From GCA-2737725 sp965229355 (GTDB lineage Bacteria > Pseudomonadota > Alphaproteobacteria > Rhodospirillales > Rhodospirillaceae): a stretch of 64,000 nt of DNA. Under the pieces are notes generated by a model, which saw nothing but the letters and a program-made list of their open reading frames with translations, searched no databases and had not been told where the DNA came from. Below, one piece after another: positions 9,175-18,669 of the stretch; positions within the stretch are counted from its first letter, which is position 1, and each line of letters opens with the position of its first letter. The position numbers were made by a program, and so were the translations under genes. The stretch spans positions 1,984,001-2,048,000 of the forward strand of contig OZ245869.1 in assembly GCA_965229355.1 (NCBI GenBank), given 5' to 3'.

Positions 9175-11991
9175 CTAGTGCGCCTCGTCCCAGTTTTGGC
9201 CTGTGCCAGCTTCCACCAGCAACGGTACGCTTAAGTGCGCCGCACTTTCCATGACCGTTTTGATCACTTTTTTGGCAGCATCAACTTCTGCAGTGGGCAC
9301 TTCAAAGATCAGTTCGTCGTGAACTTGCAGCAGCATCTCGGCTTTTGATTTTGCGGCCTTCAGTGCATCAGGCAGCCGGATCATCGCGCGCTTGATGATA
9401 TCGGCCGCACCGCCTTGAATTGGCGCGTTGATGGCTTGGCGCTCGGCAAAGCTGCGCACTGCACCGTTTTTATCGCCAATCCCTGGCACCCACACGCGGC
9501 GGCCAAAAGGTGTCATCACAAACCCATTGGCTTTGGCTTCTTCCTTGGCGCGGTTCATGTAGTCCTGAATTTCAGGGAACTTACTGAAGTACGCGGTAAT
9601 GAAAGCTTGGGCTTCGCTGCGCTCAATCCCTAAGTTGCGCGCCAAACCAAACGCGGAAATGCCGTAGATAATCCCGAAGTTAATGGCCTTGGCGCGGCGG
9701 CGCAGTTCCGATGTCATGTCTTTCATCGGCACGCCAAACATTTGCGACGCTGTCGCGGCGTGAATGTCCTCGCCATTCTTAAAGGCTTGCTTCATGCCTT
9801 TAATGTCGGCGACGTGCGCAACCAGTCGAAGTTCAATCTGGCTATAGTCAGCCGAGATCAAAGTTTTGCCTTCAGGGGCCACGAACGCTGTGCGGATTTT
9901 GCGGCCTTCTTCCGTGCGGATCGGAATGTTCTGCAAATTCGGCTCGGTCGATGACAGGCGGCCTGTCGACGCGATGGTTTGCGAGAAGCTGGTGTGCACG
10001 CGCTTTGTCACCGGATGCACGGCTTCAACCAGCGCATCGGTGTAAGTGCTTTTCAGCTTGGCGAGCTGACGCCAATCGAGCACGCGCGCGGGCAAGTCGT
10101 GGCCCTGGCCTGCGAGTTCTTCGAGTATATCAGCGCCGGTGCCGTATGCGCCGGTTTTGCCTTTTTTGCCGCCGGGCAAGCTCATGCGCTCGAACAGGAT
10201 TTCGCCCAGTTGCTTGGGCGATGCGACATTGAACTCTTCGCCCGCCAGCTTATGAATGTCGCGTTCCAATTCCACCATGCGCTTGGCGAAGTCTTCGCTT
10301 AAGGCTTTCAAGCGTTTGGTGTCGACCAGAATACCCTTCTCCTCCATGCTCGCGAGAATGGGGATGAGGGGACGTTCCAGCGTTTCGTAAATTGTCGTCA
10401 GGTGCTCGGCGCGCAAGCGCGGCTTCAGCACGGTATGGAAGCGCCGCGTGACGTCGGCGTCTTCGGCTGCGTAGGCGGTGGCTTTATCCAGCGGCACCTT
10501 ATCAAAGGTGATCATGTTTTTGCCGCTACCGCACACTTCAGCAAACTTAATGGTCTTGTGATTTAGGTGAAGCTCGGACAACTCGTCCATGCCGTGCCCG
10601 TTCTTGGCACCATCCAGCACGTACGACATGACGATGGTGTCGTCGATGGGCGTCACTTCAAACCCAGCACGGCTGAGAATGTGCATATCAAATTTGATGT
10701 TGTGCCCAATCTTCAAAACAGAAGGGTCGCGCAACATTGGGCCCAGAATCTCAACAGCGTCTTTCACGCTCACTTGTTGTGGGCGCGCAACTGGGTCTAA
10801 CGCTAGCTGCCCATCGGCAGCACCACCGTGTTCCAGCGGGATGTAGCAGGCCTCGCCTGCGTTCACACACAACGAGATGCCGACCAGCTTTGCTTGGCGC
10901 GGGTTAAGCCCATCGGTTTCTGTATCGACCGCGACCCAGCCATTCTTCAAGGCTTTGTCAGCCCAAACCTGTAGAGCCTGTTTGGTTTGAACCGTTTCGT
11001 ATTTCGCTGTGTCGATGGCGGGCAGTGCCGCGGTTTCAGGTGTGGCGGTTGTAGGCGCGCTTTCTGTTGGCGCAGGATAAACAGTTGCTGTGGGGATGGC
11101 AGCATTCGCGCCTAATTTGGCGCTTACTTTCGCTACCAAGCTTCTGAACGTCTGCTCGGCCAAAAATCCGACCAGCGTATTTTCGTCCGGTGGGTTCCAC
11201 TTTAAGTCATCCAGCGGCACTGTGACGGGAACATCGTCTTTCAACGTTACCAGATCACGTGAGATGCGCGCCAATTCTGCGTTCGCTAATAAATTCTCGC
11301 GGCGCTTGGGCTGCTTAATCTCGCCCGCACGTGCCAAGAGCGTGTCCAAGTCGCCGTACGTGTTGATCAGTTCAGCTGCTGTTTTAATGCCGATGCCGGG
11401 CACGCCGGGCACGTTGTCGGTGGAATCACCGGCCAAGGCCTGCACGTCGATCACCTTGTCGGGCGCGACGCCAAACTTTTCCATCACTTCGGCGGGGCCG
11501 ATGTCCCGATTCTTCATGGGGTCGCGCATGGCAACGCCAGGCTTCACCAGTTGCATCAGGTCTTTGTCGGCAGAAATCACGACCACATCAATGCCAGCTG
11601 CTTTGGCCTGCTTGGCATACGTGGCAATCAGGTCGTCGGCTTCGTAACCAGCCAACTCAACCGCAGGCACGTTAAAGGCGCGTGTTGCTTCGCGGATCAG
11701 CGCGAACTGCGGAATAAGTTCATCCGGTGGCGGAGGGCGGTGCGCTTTATATTCTTTGTAAATGTCGTTGCGAAAGGTTTTGCGTGCGGTGTCGAACACC
11801 ACGGCAATCAACTCTTCCACGCTGGTATCGCGCAAATCGTCCAACAGCTTCATCATCATGGATGAGAAACCGTAGACGGCGTTCACAGGTGTTCCGTCGG
11901 TCCGCGTCATCATCGGCAGACCGTGGAACGCGCGGAAGATGTATCCAGAGCCGTCGATCAGGTAGAGACGGCGCGGCTTTGTCTGAGGCAT
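9175..11991 (-). CDS. polA: DNA polymerase I
   Basis: Replication and repair polymerase with three domains. The 5'-3' exonuclease (residues about 1-290) contains LIDGSGYIFRAFHGL and the helix-hairpin-helix GVPGIGIKTAAELI. The 3'-5' exonuclease (about 320-520) keeps the catalytic DTET motif, so proofreading is probably active. The polymerase domain has motif A DYSQIELRLVAH, motif B RRRAKAINFGIIYG and motif C QVHDELIFEVP. The ATG at 11991 begins MPQTKPRRLYLIDG and matches the family start; an in-frame GTG at 12018 would add nine residues. It heads the polA-VOC-TPR run. Confidence 0.97.
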   Translation of the reverse strand: MPQTKPRRLYLIDGSGYIFRAFHGLPMMTRTDGTPVNAVYGFSSMMMKLLDDLRDTSVEELIAVVFDTARKTFRNDIYKEYKAHRPPPPDELIPQFALIREATRAFNVPAVELAGYEADDLIATYAKQAKAAGIDVVVISADKDLMQLVKPGVAMRDPMKNRDIGPAEVMEKFGVAPDKVIDVQALAGDSTDNVPGVPGIGIKTAAELINTYGDLDTLLARAGEIKQPKRRENLLANAELARISRDLVTLKDDVPVTVPLDDLKWNPPDENTLVGFLAEQTFRSLVAKVSAKLGANAAIPTATVYPAPTESAPTTATPETAALPAIDTAKYETVQTKQALQVWADKALKNGWVAVDTETDGLNPRQAKLVGISLCVNAGEACYIPLEHGGAADGQLALDPVARPQQVSVKDAVEILGPMLRDPSVLKIGHNIKFDMHILSRAGFEVTPIDDTIVMSYVLDGAKNGHGMDELSELHLNHKTIKFAEVCGSGKNMITFDKVPLDKATAYAAEDADVTRRFHTVLKPRLRAEHLTTIYETLERPLIPILASMEEKGILVDTKRLKALSEDFAKRMVELERDIHKLAGEEFNVASPKQLGEILFERMSLPGGKKGKTGAYGTGADILEELAGQGHDLPARVLDWRQLAKLKSTYTDALVEAVHPVTKRVHTSFSQTIASTGRLSSTEPNLQNIPIRTEEGRKIRTAFVAPEGKTLISADYSQIELRLVAHVADIKGMKQAFKNGEDIHAATASQMFGVPMKDMTSELRRRAKAINFGIIYGISAFGLARNLGIERSEAQAFITAYFSKFPEIQDYMNRAKEEAKANGFVMTPFGRRVWVPGIGDKNGAVRSFAERQAINAPIQGGAADIIKRAMIRLPDALKAAKSKAEMLLQVHDELIFEVPTAEVDAAKKVIKTVMESAAHLSVPLLVEAGTGQNWDEAH

Positions 11992-12051
11992 TATTTTTCT
12001 TTCGGTCGCATTATCCACGCCAACCGGTTTCCGCGTGTCGGGAAAATGCTC

Positions 12052-12237
12052 TTAATGGCCAGCGTGCGCGGCAGCGTTTTTGTCGAGGACGTATTCACGC
12101 CCGCAGTAAGGGCAATCAATTTTGCCCACTTCAGGTTTGATTTGCAGGTAAACGCGCGGATGGCCCAGGGCGCCGCCACCGCCATCGCAATTCACATGCG
12201 TTGTGTCGACCTTAATGGTTTCCACTGGCTCGGACAT
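12052..12237 (-). CDS. Small zinc-finger domain protein (NDUFS6-like, CHCC type)
   Basis: 61-residue protein with the conserved signature CDGGGGALGHPRVYL followed by DCPYCGREYVL. Candidate zinc ligands are C17, H26, C42 and C45. This is the short alphaproteobacterial relative of the mitochondrial complex I accessory subunit NDUFS6, and the family is a good marker of this class. Its precise bacterial role is unproven. It sits upstream of polA in the same orientation with a 60-bp gap to the GTG alternative start. Confidence 0.88.
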   Translation of the reverse strand: MSEPVETIKVDTTHVNCDGGGGALGHPRVYLQIKPEVGKIDCPYCGREYVLDKNAAAHAGH

Positions 12238-12414
12238 AGCGTATCCCCGTCATTATATATAAGTAAGTGCTGGCTTAGGTTATGGGACGGCGGGCACTGC
12301 TTTTCAAGCTTCGCTTACATCTCGGTAAATCAGGCGGCTGCGTACAGGCCTGCGCATTGACCCAGCCCGCCTCCACGCGTTAACCATGGGCCTTCACCGC
12401 AGCCGAGTCGCTTT

Positions 12415-13362
12415 ATGACCGCATCTTTGCCCGATCTCGCCGTCGATATTCGCAACCTGAATAAAGTCTACGCAGGTTCAAACAAGCGCGCGCCGAAACA
12501 AGCGCTGACCGATATCAACCTATCCGTTCCGCGTGGCTCGTTCTTCGGGTTGCTGGGGCCGAACGGTGCTGGCAAATCGACCATGATTAATATTATGGCG
12601 GGCTTGGTGCGCCGTACGTCGGGCACCGTGAAGTTGTGGGACTACGATATCGAAACCCAAGAACGCCAAGCGCGCTGTGCCATCGGGATTGTACCGCAGG
12701 AATTGCATCTCGATCCGTTCTTCACCGCCCGCGAAGCGCTGGAGTTGCAGGCGGGCCTGTATGGCGTGCCGAAGAATGAGCGCCGCACCGAAGAAATTTT
12801 AAAAGCCGTCGGGTTACTCGATAAAGCCGATGCTTATTCGCGCACATTGTCGGGCGGTATGCGCCGCCGCTTGCTGGTGGCGAAGGCTTTAGTTCACACC
12901 CCGCCGATTTTAGTGTTAGACGAGCCGACCGCAGGCGTTGATGTGGAATTGCGCCAAACGCTGTGGAAATACATCCGCGAACTGAACCAGCGCGGCACGA
13001 CAATTTTGCTGACGACACATTATTTAGAAGAAGCCGAAGAACTGTGCGACCAAATCGCCATCATCAATCATGGGCGCGTGGTGGTGAACGATAAGACCGA
13101 GAATCTGCTGAAGCATCTCGACAACAAAGCCGTCACATTTGTGCTGACAGCGCCACTGAACGCTGTGCCCGAGGCTTTGGTGCGCTTTAACGCGGCCCTG
13201 CCCAAGCCCAATGAACTGCACATCAATTATCGCCCCAGTTCAGCGGCTATGGGGGAAATTATTGAGGCGGTGCGTGGCGCTGGCTTAGGTATAGCTGACA
13301 TGCGCACTGATGAAGTCGACTTGGAAGATATCTTCCTGCAGCTCACGCGCTCGGCGGCGTAA
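12415..13362 (+). CDS. ABC transporter ATP-binding protein (CcmA/NodI-like)
   Basis: 315-residue ATPase with Walker A GPNGAGKS (48-55), signature LSGGM (145-149), Walker B ILVLDEPT (165-172) and H-loop His202. A C-terminal extension of about 80 residues is of the kind seen in ABC-2 exporters and may bind the permease. No permease gene is adjacent, so its membrane partner is unknown and may lie elsewhere. The downstream lipoprotein hydrolase starts only 10 bp after the stop. Confidence 0.9.
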   Translation: MTASLPDLAVDIRNLNKVYAGSNKRAPKQALTDINLSVPRGSFFGLLGPNGAGKSTMINIMAGLVRRTSGTVKLWDYDIETQERQARCAIGIVPQELHLDPFFTAREALELQAGLYGVPKNERRTEEILKAVGLLDKADAYSRTLSGGMRRRLLVAKALVHTPPILVLDEPTAGVDVELRQTLWKYIRELNQRGTTILLTTHYLEEAEELCDQIAIINHGRVVVNDKTENLLKHLDNKAVTFVLTAPLNAVPEALVRFNAALPKPNELHINYRPSSAAMGEIIEAVRGAGLGIADMRTDEVDLEDIFLQLTRSAA

Positions 13363-13372
13363 GCCACATCCA

Positions 13373-14413
13373 ATGACACTGCTCCGCCACATCGCCGTGC
13401 TCTGTGTTGTGGCTGTGCTGGCGGCGTGCGGGCCGAAGACGGTTCCGCTGGGCGTTACACTTAAAGAGCCAGAGCTTACCGAAACCTCTTTCATCACGGA
13501 TGATGGCTTGGCCCTGCCAGTGCGCCGTTGGTTGCCGGAAGGAGAGGTGAAGGGCGTTGTCGTCGCACTCCATGGCTTCAACGACTACGCCAAAGCGTTC
13601 GAGAAAATTCCGGCCGACGCGCCGGGCACCGGTGCGTTTCTTGCGGCGCAAGGATTCGCTGTCTACGCTTACGATCAACGCGGCTTTGGTGCATCTCCCC
13701 ACGCGGGCCTGTGGCCGGGTGAACAGGCGCTGATCGACGACTTCGATGACTTTGTTGTGGCATTGAAGCGCAAGTATCCGGGCAAACGCCTTTTTGCTTT
13801 GGGCGAAAGCATGGGCGGCGCTGTGATTATGTCGGCGGTCGCGCAAGCCAAAGCTACGCCACAAAAGCCAACCGTTGATGCTGTCATTCTGGCCGCACCT
13901 GCCGTGTGGGCGCGCGCCACCATGCCGTTCTATTACCGCATTCCGTTATGGCTAGGCGCGCATGTGCTTCCTGGTTTTAAGCCCAGCGCCAAAGGCTTGG
14001 GATATCAGGCCAGCGATAACATCGATTTGCTGCGGGATAACGCGCGCGATCCGCTGTTCATTAAGGAAACGCGGCTTGATGCGGTTTACGGTATGACCAG
14101 CCTGATGGATATGGCACTAGCCAGCCCGCCCAGCATTACGGTGCCGACACTTTATTTATATGGCGCGAAAGATCAGATCATTCCGCGCAAACCCACACTG
14201 AAAGCGGTGAAGTCGTTTGAAGCGCCGGGCTTGCGCACGGCGTTTTATCCGCAAAGCTGGCACATTATCTTGCGCGATAAAGATGCCGCGACGGTGCTGA
14301 ATGATGTGGTCGCGTTCATGAATGACCCATCGTCCCCTTTGCCCTCTGGCGCGGATCAAAATGCTGTGGAACGCTTGACCGAAGCAGCCAAGCATAAGCT
14401 GCCCAAAAAATGA
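13373..14413 (+). CDS. Alpha/beta hydrolase lipoprotein (monoacylglycerol lipase-like, S33 aminopeptidase fold)
   Basis: 346 residues from the ATG at 13373. This start gives a lipoprotein signal with lipobox LAAC (acylated Cys19), so the enzyme is probably membrane-anchored in the periplasm. The serine nucleophile is in GESMGGAV (Ser146). The oxyanion region VVVALHGFNDY and the acid/histidine segments (YGAKDQIIPR, SWHIIL) are present, matching monoacylglycerol lipase-like hydrolases. Substrate is unknown. It sits between an ABC ATPase and a kinase-like gene, with short gaps on both sides. Confidence 0.85.
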   Translation: MTLLRHIAVLCVVAVLAACGPKTVPLGVTLKEPELTETSFITDDGLALPVRRWLPEGEVKGVVVALHGFNDYAKAFEKIPADAPGTGAFLAAQGFAVYAYDQRGFGASPHAGLWPGEQALIDDFDDFVVALKRKYPGKRLFALGESMGGAVIMSAVAQAKATPQKPTVDAVILAAPAVWARATMPFYYRIPLWLGAHVLPGFKPSAKGLGYQASDNIDLLRDNARDPLFIKETRLDAVYGMTSLMDMALASPPSITVPTLYLYGAKDQIIPRKPTLKAVKSFEAPGLRTAFYPQSWHIILRDKDAATVLNDVVAFMNDPSSPLPSGADQNAVERLTEAAKHKLPKK

Positions 14414-14420
14414 GAGGGCC

Positions 14421-15452
14421 TTGCAGCTTTCATCTCAGCAGTTATCATCGCTGACCACTTATCTACGCGATCAGCAATCGCCGTTTGCAGATGTGAAGTC
14501 TGCGACACTCCTGAAGGGCGGGCAGTCCAACCCCACCTTCAAACTTGAAACCGCAAATGGCCCCGCAGTGCTGCGTATGCGGCCCATTGGTGCAGGCAAA
14601 TGGGCGCACGATGTAGGCCGCGAATTCAAAGTGCTCAGTGCTTTGAAAAACACAAACGTGCCAGTGCCCCACCCTTATCTTTACTGCGAAAGCGAAGAAG
14701 TGATTGGTGGCTCGTTCTATCTCATGCAGTTTGTGGATGGGCGCATCATTGATGACTGCACGCTGCCTGGGCTTGCGCCCGTTGAACGACGTGCGGTCTA
14801 CAAAAGCTTTGCCGAAGTGTTCGCGGCCCTTCATGGGGTGGACTATCAAGCTGTCGGGTTAAACGACTTCGGTAAGCCCAACGACTTTGTCGCGCGCCAA
14901 CTCAAACTGCACAGCGCGAAGTTTGTGGAATATGAACCGCAGGGCAACGCAGACATGGCGTGGTTGGCGGAACATTTGCCGCAGCACATCCCGGCGCAGC
15001 AGCGCACGTCGATCATCCATAATGATATTCGCGTGGGCAATGTGGTGTTGCACCCAACCGAACCCAAAGTGATCGCGATATTGGATTGGGAGATGTCGAC
15101 GCTGGGTGATCCATTCGCGGACGCCGCCCTGATTCCGCTGCCGTACTATTTTGTGACTGATAATCCGCAAGGAAGTTTTGCTGGTGTCGATACGCATGCA
15201 TTGGGCTTGCCCACGGCAGACGAACTGCTGAGCTGGTATTGTGCCGCGCGCGGGATTCCGGCGTTTCAAAATTTCGCATTTATGACAGCGTTTAATCTCT
15301 TCCGGTATGCTTCGGTGTATGCGGGCATTGCGGCGCGTTTTCGGCAGGGTTTGGCGGTGTCGTCCGATGCCGCGCGCTATGCCGATGTGGTGGCATCCAC
15401 CGCGCGACAGGCAAGAATGGTCGCCGAACAGGCGCTTAAAGTAGGGGGTTAA
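14421..15452 (+). CDS. Aminoglycoside phosphotransferase-like kinase (ACAD10/11 N-terminal type)
   Basis: 343 residues starting at a TTG behind a GAGAGG ribosome binding site. It has the protein-kinase-like fold of the APH/choline kinase family: LLKGGQSNPTFKL near the N-terminus, the catalytic loop IIHNDIRVGNVVL (Asp in HND) and the metal-binding ILDWEMSTLGDP. This subgroup is often tied to acyl-CoA dehydrogenase systems acting on hydroxy-acyl groups in animals and bacteria; no such dehydrogenase is adjacent here. Substrate unknown. Confidence 0.85.
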   Translation: MQLSSQQLSSLTTYLRDQQSPFADVKSATLLKGGQSNPTFKLETANGPAVLRMRPIGAGKWAHDVGREFKVLSALKNTNVPVPHPYLYCESEEVIGGSFYLMQFVDGRIIDDCTLPGLAPVERRAVYKSFAEVFAALHGVDYQAVGLNDFGKPNDFVARQLKLHSAKFVEYEPQGNADMAWLAEHLPQHIPAQQRTSIIHNDIRVGNVVLHPTEPKVIAILDWEMSTLGDPFADAALIPLPYYFVTDNPQGSFAGVDTHALGLPTADELLSWYCAARGIPAFQNFAFMTAFNLFRYASVYAGIAARFRQGLAVSSDAARYADVVASTARQARMVAEQALKVGG

Positions 15453-15516
15453 GCCCTATTACCCGCATTGTTCTTGGGCACGTGATGGTTTAGAAACGGC
15501 GCATAAAGCCTCAAAA

Positions 15517-15872
<356 letters not shown>

Positions 15873-16019
15873 TCAAAGTTATCCTGCATTTGCCCGCTAA
15901 TCTTTCGTATAGCTCCAAATTTTTTAGACCTTCTGCGCAGTATCACTTTTACGTGTTCAAGCAAATGATTGATCCGGGAAGTCGATACTGTTGGCCGCAA
16001 AACAAAGGGAGACGTTGCT

Positions 16020-17510
16020 ATGTCCTACCTTGGTAATGTTGTGAAGGCTGCCGAGTTGGCTGCGATATGTGAAGCCATCGGGCGTTCTATGGCGACAATC
16101 ACTTTTGATCTCGACGGAACGATCCTTGATGCGAACGAAAATTTTCTCAAGACGCTTGGCTATTCTTCGCGTGAAATTATAGGTCGTAAGCATAGCATAT
16201 TTGTTGCCCAGGACTATGCGCGCAGCACTGAGTACCGTCAGTTCTGGAGCAATCTAGCCCGAGGCGAATTTCAGGCCGGACAATTTTGCCGCATTGATAA
16301 GAGTGGCAAAGAGGTTTGGATCCAAGCCTCGTATAATCCGCTGCTAGGGCGTGATGGCCGTCCCTACAAAGTCATCAAATTTGCGTCCGACATTACCGAG
16401 CAAAAGAAAGCAGCGAGTGATGCTGAGGGGCAGCTTGCCGCAATCTCTAAATCCCAAGCCGTCATTCAGTTCCAACTGGATGGCACGATCATGGACGCGA
16501 ACGAAAACTTTCTTAGCGCAATGGGTTATGCGCTGTCCGAGATCAAAGGTCAGAATCATAACATTTTTGTCAAGCCAGACTATCGGAAGAGCGCTGCCTA
16601 TCAAGAATTCTGGGCGAAGCTTCGTCACGGACAATATCAAGCGGGACAATTCGAACGTGTTGGCAAAGGCGGACGTGAGGTTTGGATTCAGGCCTCGTAC
16701 AACCCGATCTTTGATGCCAACGGTAAGCTTGCAAAAGTCGTCAAATATGCAAGCGATGTGACTGCTGAGGTCATGGCGCGCCGCAAAATTGAAGCCGCCA
16801 AAATTATGATTGACGAGAACTTAGCAACCATATCGAAATCTATAGCTGGGGTAACTCAGCAATCATCTGGGGCGGCGGCCGCATCCAATCAAACAACATC
16901 AAATATCCAAGCAGTCGCAGCCGGCGCGGAAGAAATGAGTGCAACTGTTTCTGAGATCGCGCAAAGCATGGCTAAATCTCGCCAAGCATCGGAAGAGGCA
17001 TTCAATTTGACGGAAAATGCCTCAGCTTCAACTGGAAGACTGACCTCCGCTGCAACTTCCATGTCGGGAATCGTCGCGCTCATCCAGGGTATTGCCGAAC
17101 AGATCAACCTCTTATCATTAAATGCCACGATCGAGTCAGCACGCGCTGGTGAGGCGGGGCGCGGATTTGCGGTTGTCGCAACCGAGGTCAAAAATTTGGC
17201 GCAGCAAGCTGCAAAGGCAACCTTGCAGATTTCGGATGAAATCAAGTCTCTGCAGAGTGTGTCCGACGAAGTCACAGCCGCGCTTGGTGCAATTCGAAAG
17301 TCAATTTCTGAGGTGAACCAGTCTGTCATAACTACAGCGGGCGCTGTTGAGGAGCAAAGTGCCGTCTCTCGCGAGATTTCGGCTAACATGCAAACAGCGG
17401 TTTTGGGAACCGGTGAGGTTAACGACAGTCTGAAAAAGATCGCCGAAGCTACGGCAGAGGTCGATCAATCGGTGCGCGAAGTTCGCCAAGCATCTTCGGC
17501 TTTGGGATAA
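16020..17510 (+). CDS. Soluble PAS-PAS methyl-accepting chemotaxis protein
   Basis: 496 residues from the ATG at 16020, chosen because AAAGGGA lies about 10 bp upstream. Two PAS domains with PAC motifs follow each other (about 20-125 and 140-250), both with the repeated DLDGTI/ QLDGTI and GKEVWIQASYNP pattern, so one arose by duplication of the other. The C-terminal signalling domain contains the hairpin tip around residue 360 (EQINLLSLNATIESARAGEAG). There is no membrane segment, so it senses inside the cell, plausibly redox or a bound cofactor such as haem or FAD. The next gene is a CheY-like receiver. Confidence 0.93.
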   Translation: MSYLGNVVKAAELAAICEAIGRSMATITFDLDGTILDANENFLKTLGYSSREIIGRKHSIFVAQDYARSTEYRQFWSNLARGEFQAGQFCRIDKSGKEVWIQASYNPLLGRDGRPYKVIKFASDITEQKKAASDAEGQLAAISKSQAVIQFQLDGTIMDANENFLSAMGYALSEIKGQNHNIFVKPDYRKSAAYQEFWAKLRHGQYQAGQFERVGKGGREVWIQASYNPIFDANGKLAKVVKYASDVTAEVMARRKIEAAKIMIDENLATISKSIAGVTQQSSGAAAASNQTTSNIQAVAAGAEEMSATVSEIAQSMAKSRQASEEAFNLTENASASTGRLTSAATSMSGIVALIQGIAEQINLLSLNATIESARAGEAGRGFAVVATEVKNLAQQAAKATLQISDEIKSLQSVSDEVTAALGAIRKSISEVNQSVITTAGAVEEQSAVSREISANMQTAVLGTGEVNDSLKKIAEATAEVDQSVREVRQASSALG

Positions 17511-17567
17511 TGCCATTTCGATAATTCGGCTGATGCCTTGAGTTTCCTTATGTAGAGGAAGGCGTAT

Positions 17568-17957
17568 ATGGCCACAATTCTTGTTGTCGATGACGTCCAA
17601 GCCAGCCTGTTATTTGCCCAGGGGCTTCTTGAAGCACTCGGATTTGACACTTTGCTCGCCAAAGCTGGTCAGGCGGCTTTGGCACTGTGCGAGCGATCCA
17701 TGCCCGACGGTATCCTGATGGACTGGGAAATGCCATGCATGGATGGCCCCGAGTGTATGAAGCGCATTCGAGCATTACCGAATGGCGCTCAAGCCAAAGT
17801 CATTTTCTGTACTATCAGGGATGAGTATGAAGATGTCGTGGAGGCAATGTCTAGCGGAGCGGATGCATTTATGATGAAGCCATACACGCTAGATACACTT
17901 AAGTACTTCCTGCGCAAAGCCGATTTGCTCGACGATATGCGTGGTGCGTTGTCTTAA
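17568..17957 (+). CDS. CheY-like single-domain response regulator
   Basis: 129 residues, a lone receiver domain with acidic pair D8-D9, phosphoacceptor D52 (LMDWEMPCMDG), T82 and K104 (MMKPYT). No output domain. It starts 57 bp after the chemoreceptor gene behind AGAGGAAGG and is probably co-transcribed with it. It could receive phosphate from a CheA elsewhere or from the hybrid kinase downstream; neither is shown by the sequence. Confidence 0.92.
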   Translation: MATILVVDDVQASLLFAQGLLEALGFDTLLAKAGQAALALCERSMPDGILMDWEMPCMDGPECMKRIRALPNGAQAKVIFCTIRDEYEDVVEAMSSGADAFMMKPYTLDTLKYFLRKADLLDDMRGALS

Positions 17958-18669
17958 ACTCGAGATTAATCGAGACAACATTAATTCCATCACTACTATT
18001 TTCCTATCATTAGAAACGGAAATTTTTTTGATAAAGCCAGACGTGATTTCTCGTCCGGTTATATCTGCTCATCTATAGCGGGCAGTTTTGTGTTCGGAAT
18101 CGCGCGATCTTATCTTCACTAGATCCTAGCTTTTGAGAAAATCTATTCATGTTTTGCACCTTTGTGAGGTTGCTTGCGAATTCATATGTCGTGAGCCCGC
18201 TCAGAATCATGGGTGCTCGGTTTATTTTTGCTGTCTAACCTTTGCCTTCAATGAGCCTGTGGTTATTAAGCGGGTTGCGTAACAAGTTGCACCCACTGCC
18301 TATGGCTGGTCTCACGGCCATTAAATTACAATCATCGTCTTCCACAATGATCGTGAATCCGAATAAGAACCTGTTGTTTTTGGGCGTGTAATAAACACCC
18401 AACTATTCATATGGTTTTAACGACAATAAAATCTCTAATGATGCGCTCTGCGGCGAGATGCTCGATGTCCAAACAGGTGCTAATCGAAGCAGACATTCGT
18501 TGTCGTAAAATCGTTATAGCGATGCAGCACCTATAGGCTGCATTCGTACGCATTTACCGACCCTGATGACGTTCCTAGGCGTACGCCTTTCGAATAGGGT
18601 GTTATGCATCAACAAACACGATAGTCTTAATTACTTCCTGATGAATTGGTATAGCAGGAGGAGTGACAT
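17958..18669. other. 712-bp gene-free, AT-rich region
   Basis: No open frame with a credible start or family resemblance was found on either strand. Minor structures: CTCGA-GATTAA-TCGAG just after the CheY stop, TTTCC/GGAAA arms (18000-18004, 18018-18022) followed by seven T as a weak terminator candidate, and two copies of CGTACGC near 18550-18590. The 3' end must carry the promoter of the hybrid kinase, whose AGGAGGAG ribosome binding site is at about 18655-18663. May be decayed sequence within the island. Confidence 0.5.

Noticed and set aside
17958..18669. Decayed protein gene in the long gap
   Set aside because: Frames are broken by stops and nothing resembles a known domain; left as gene-free.
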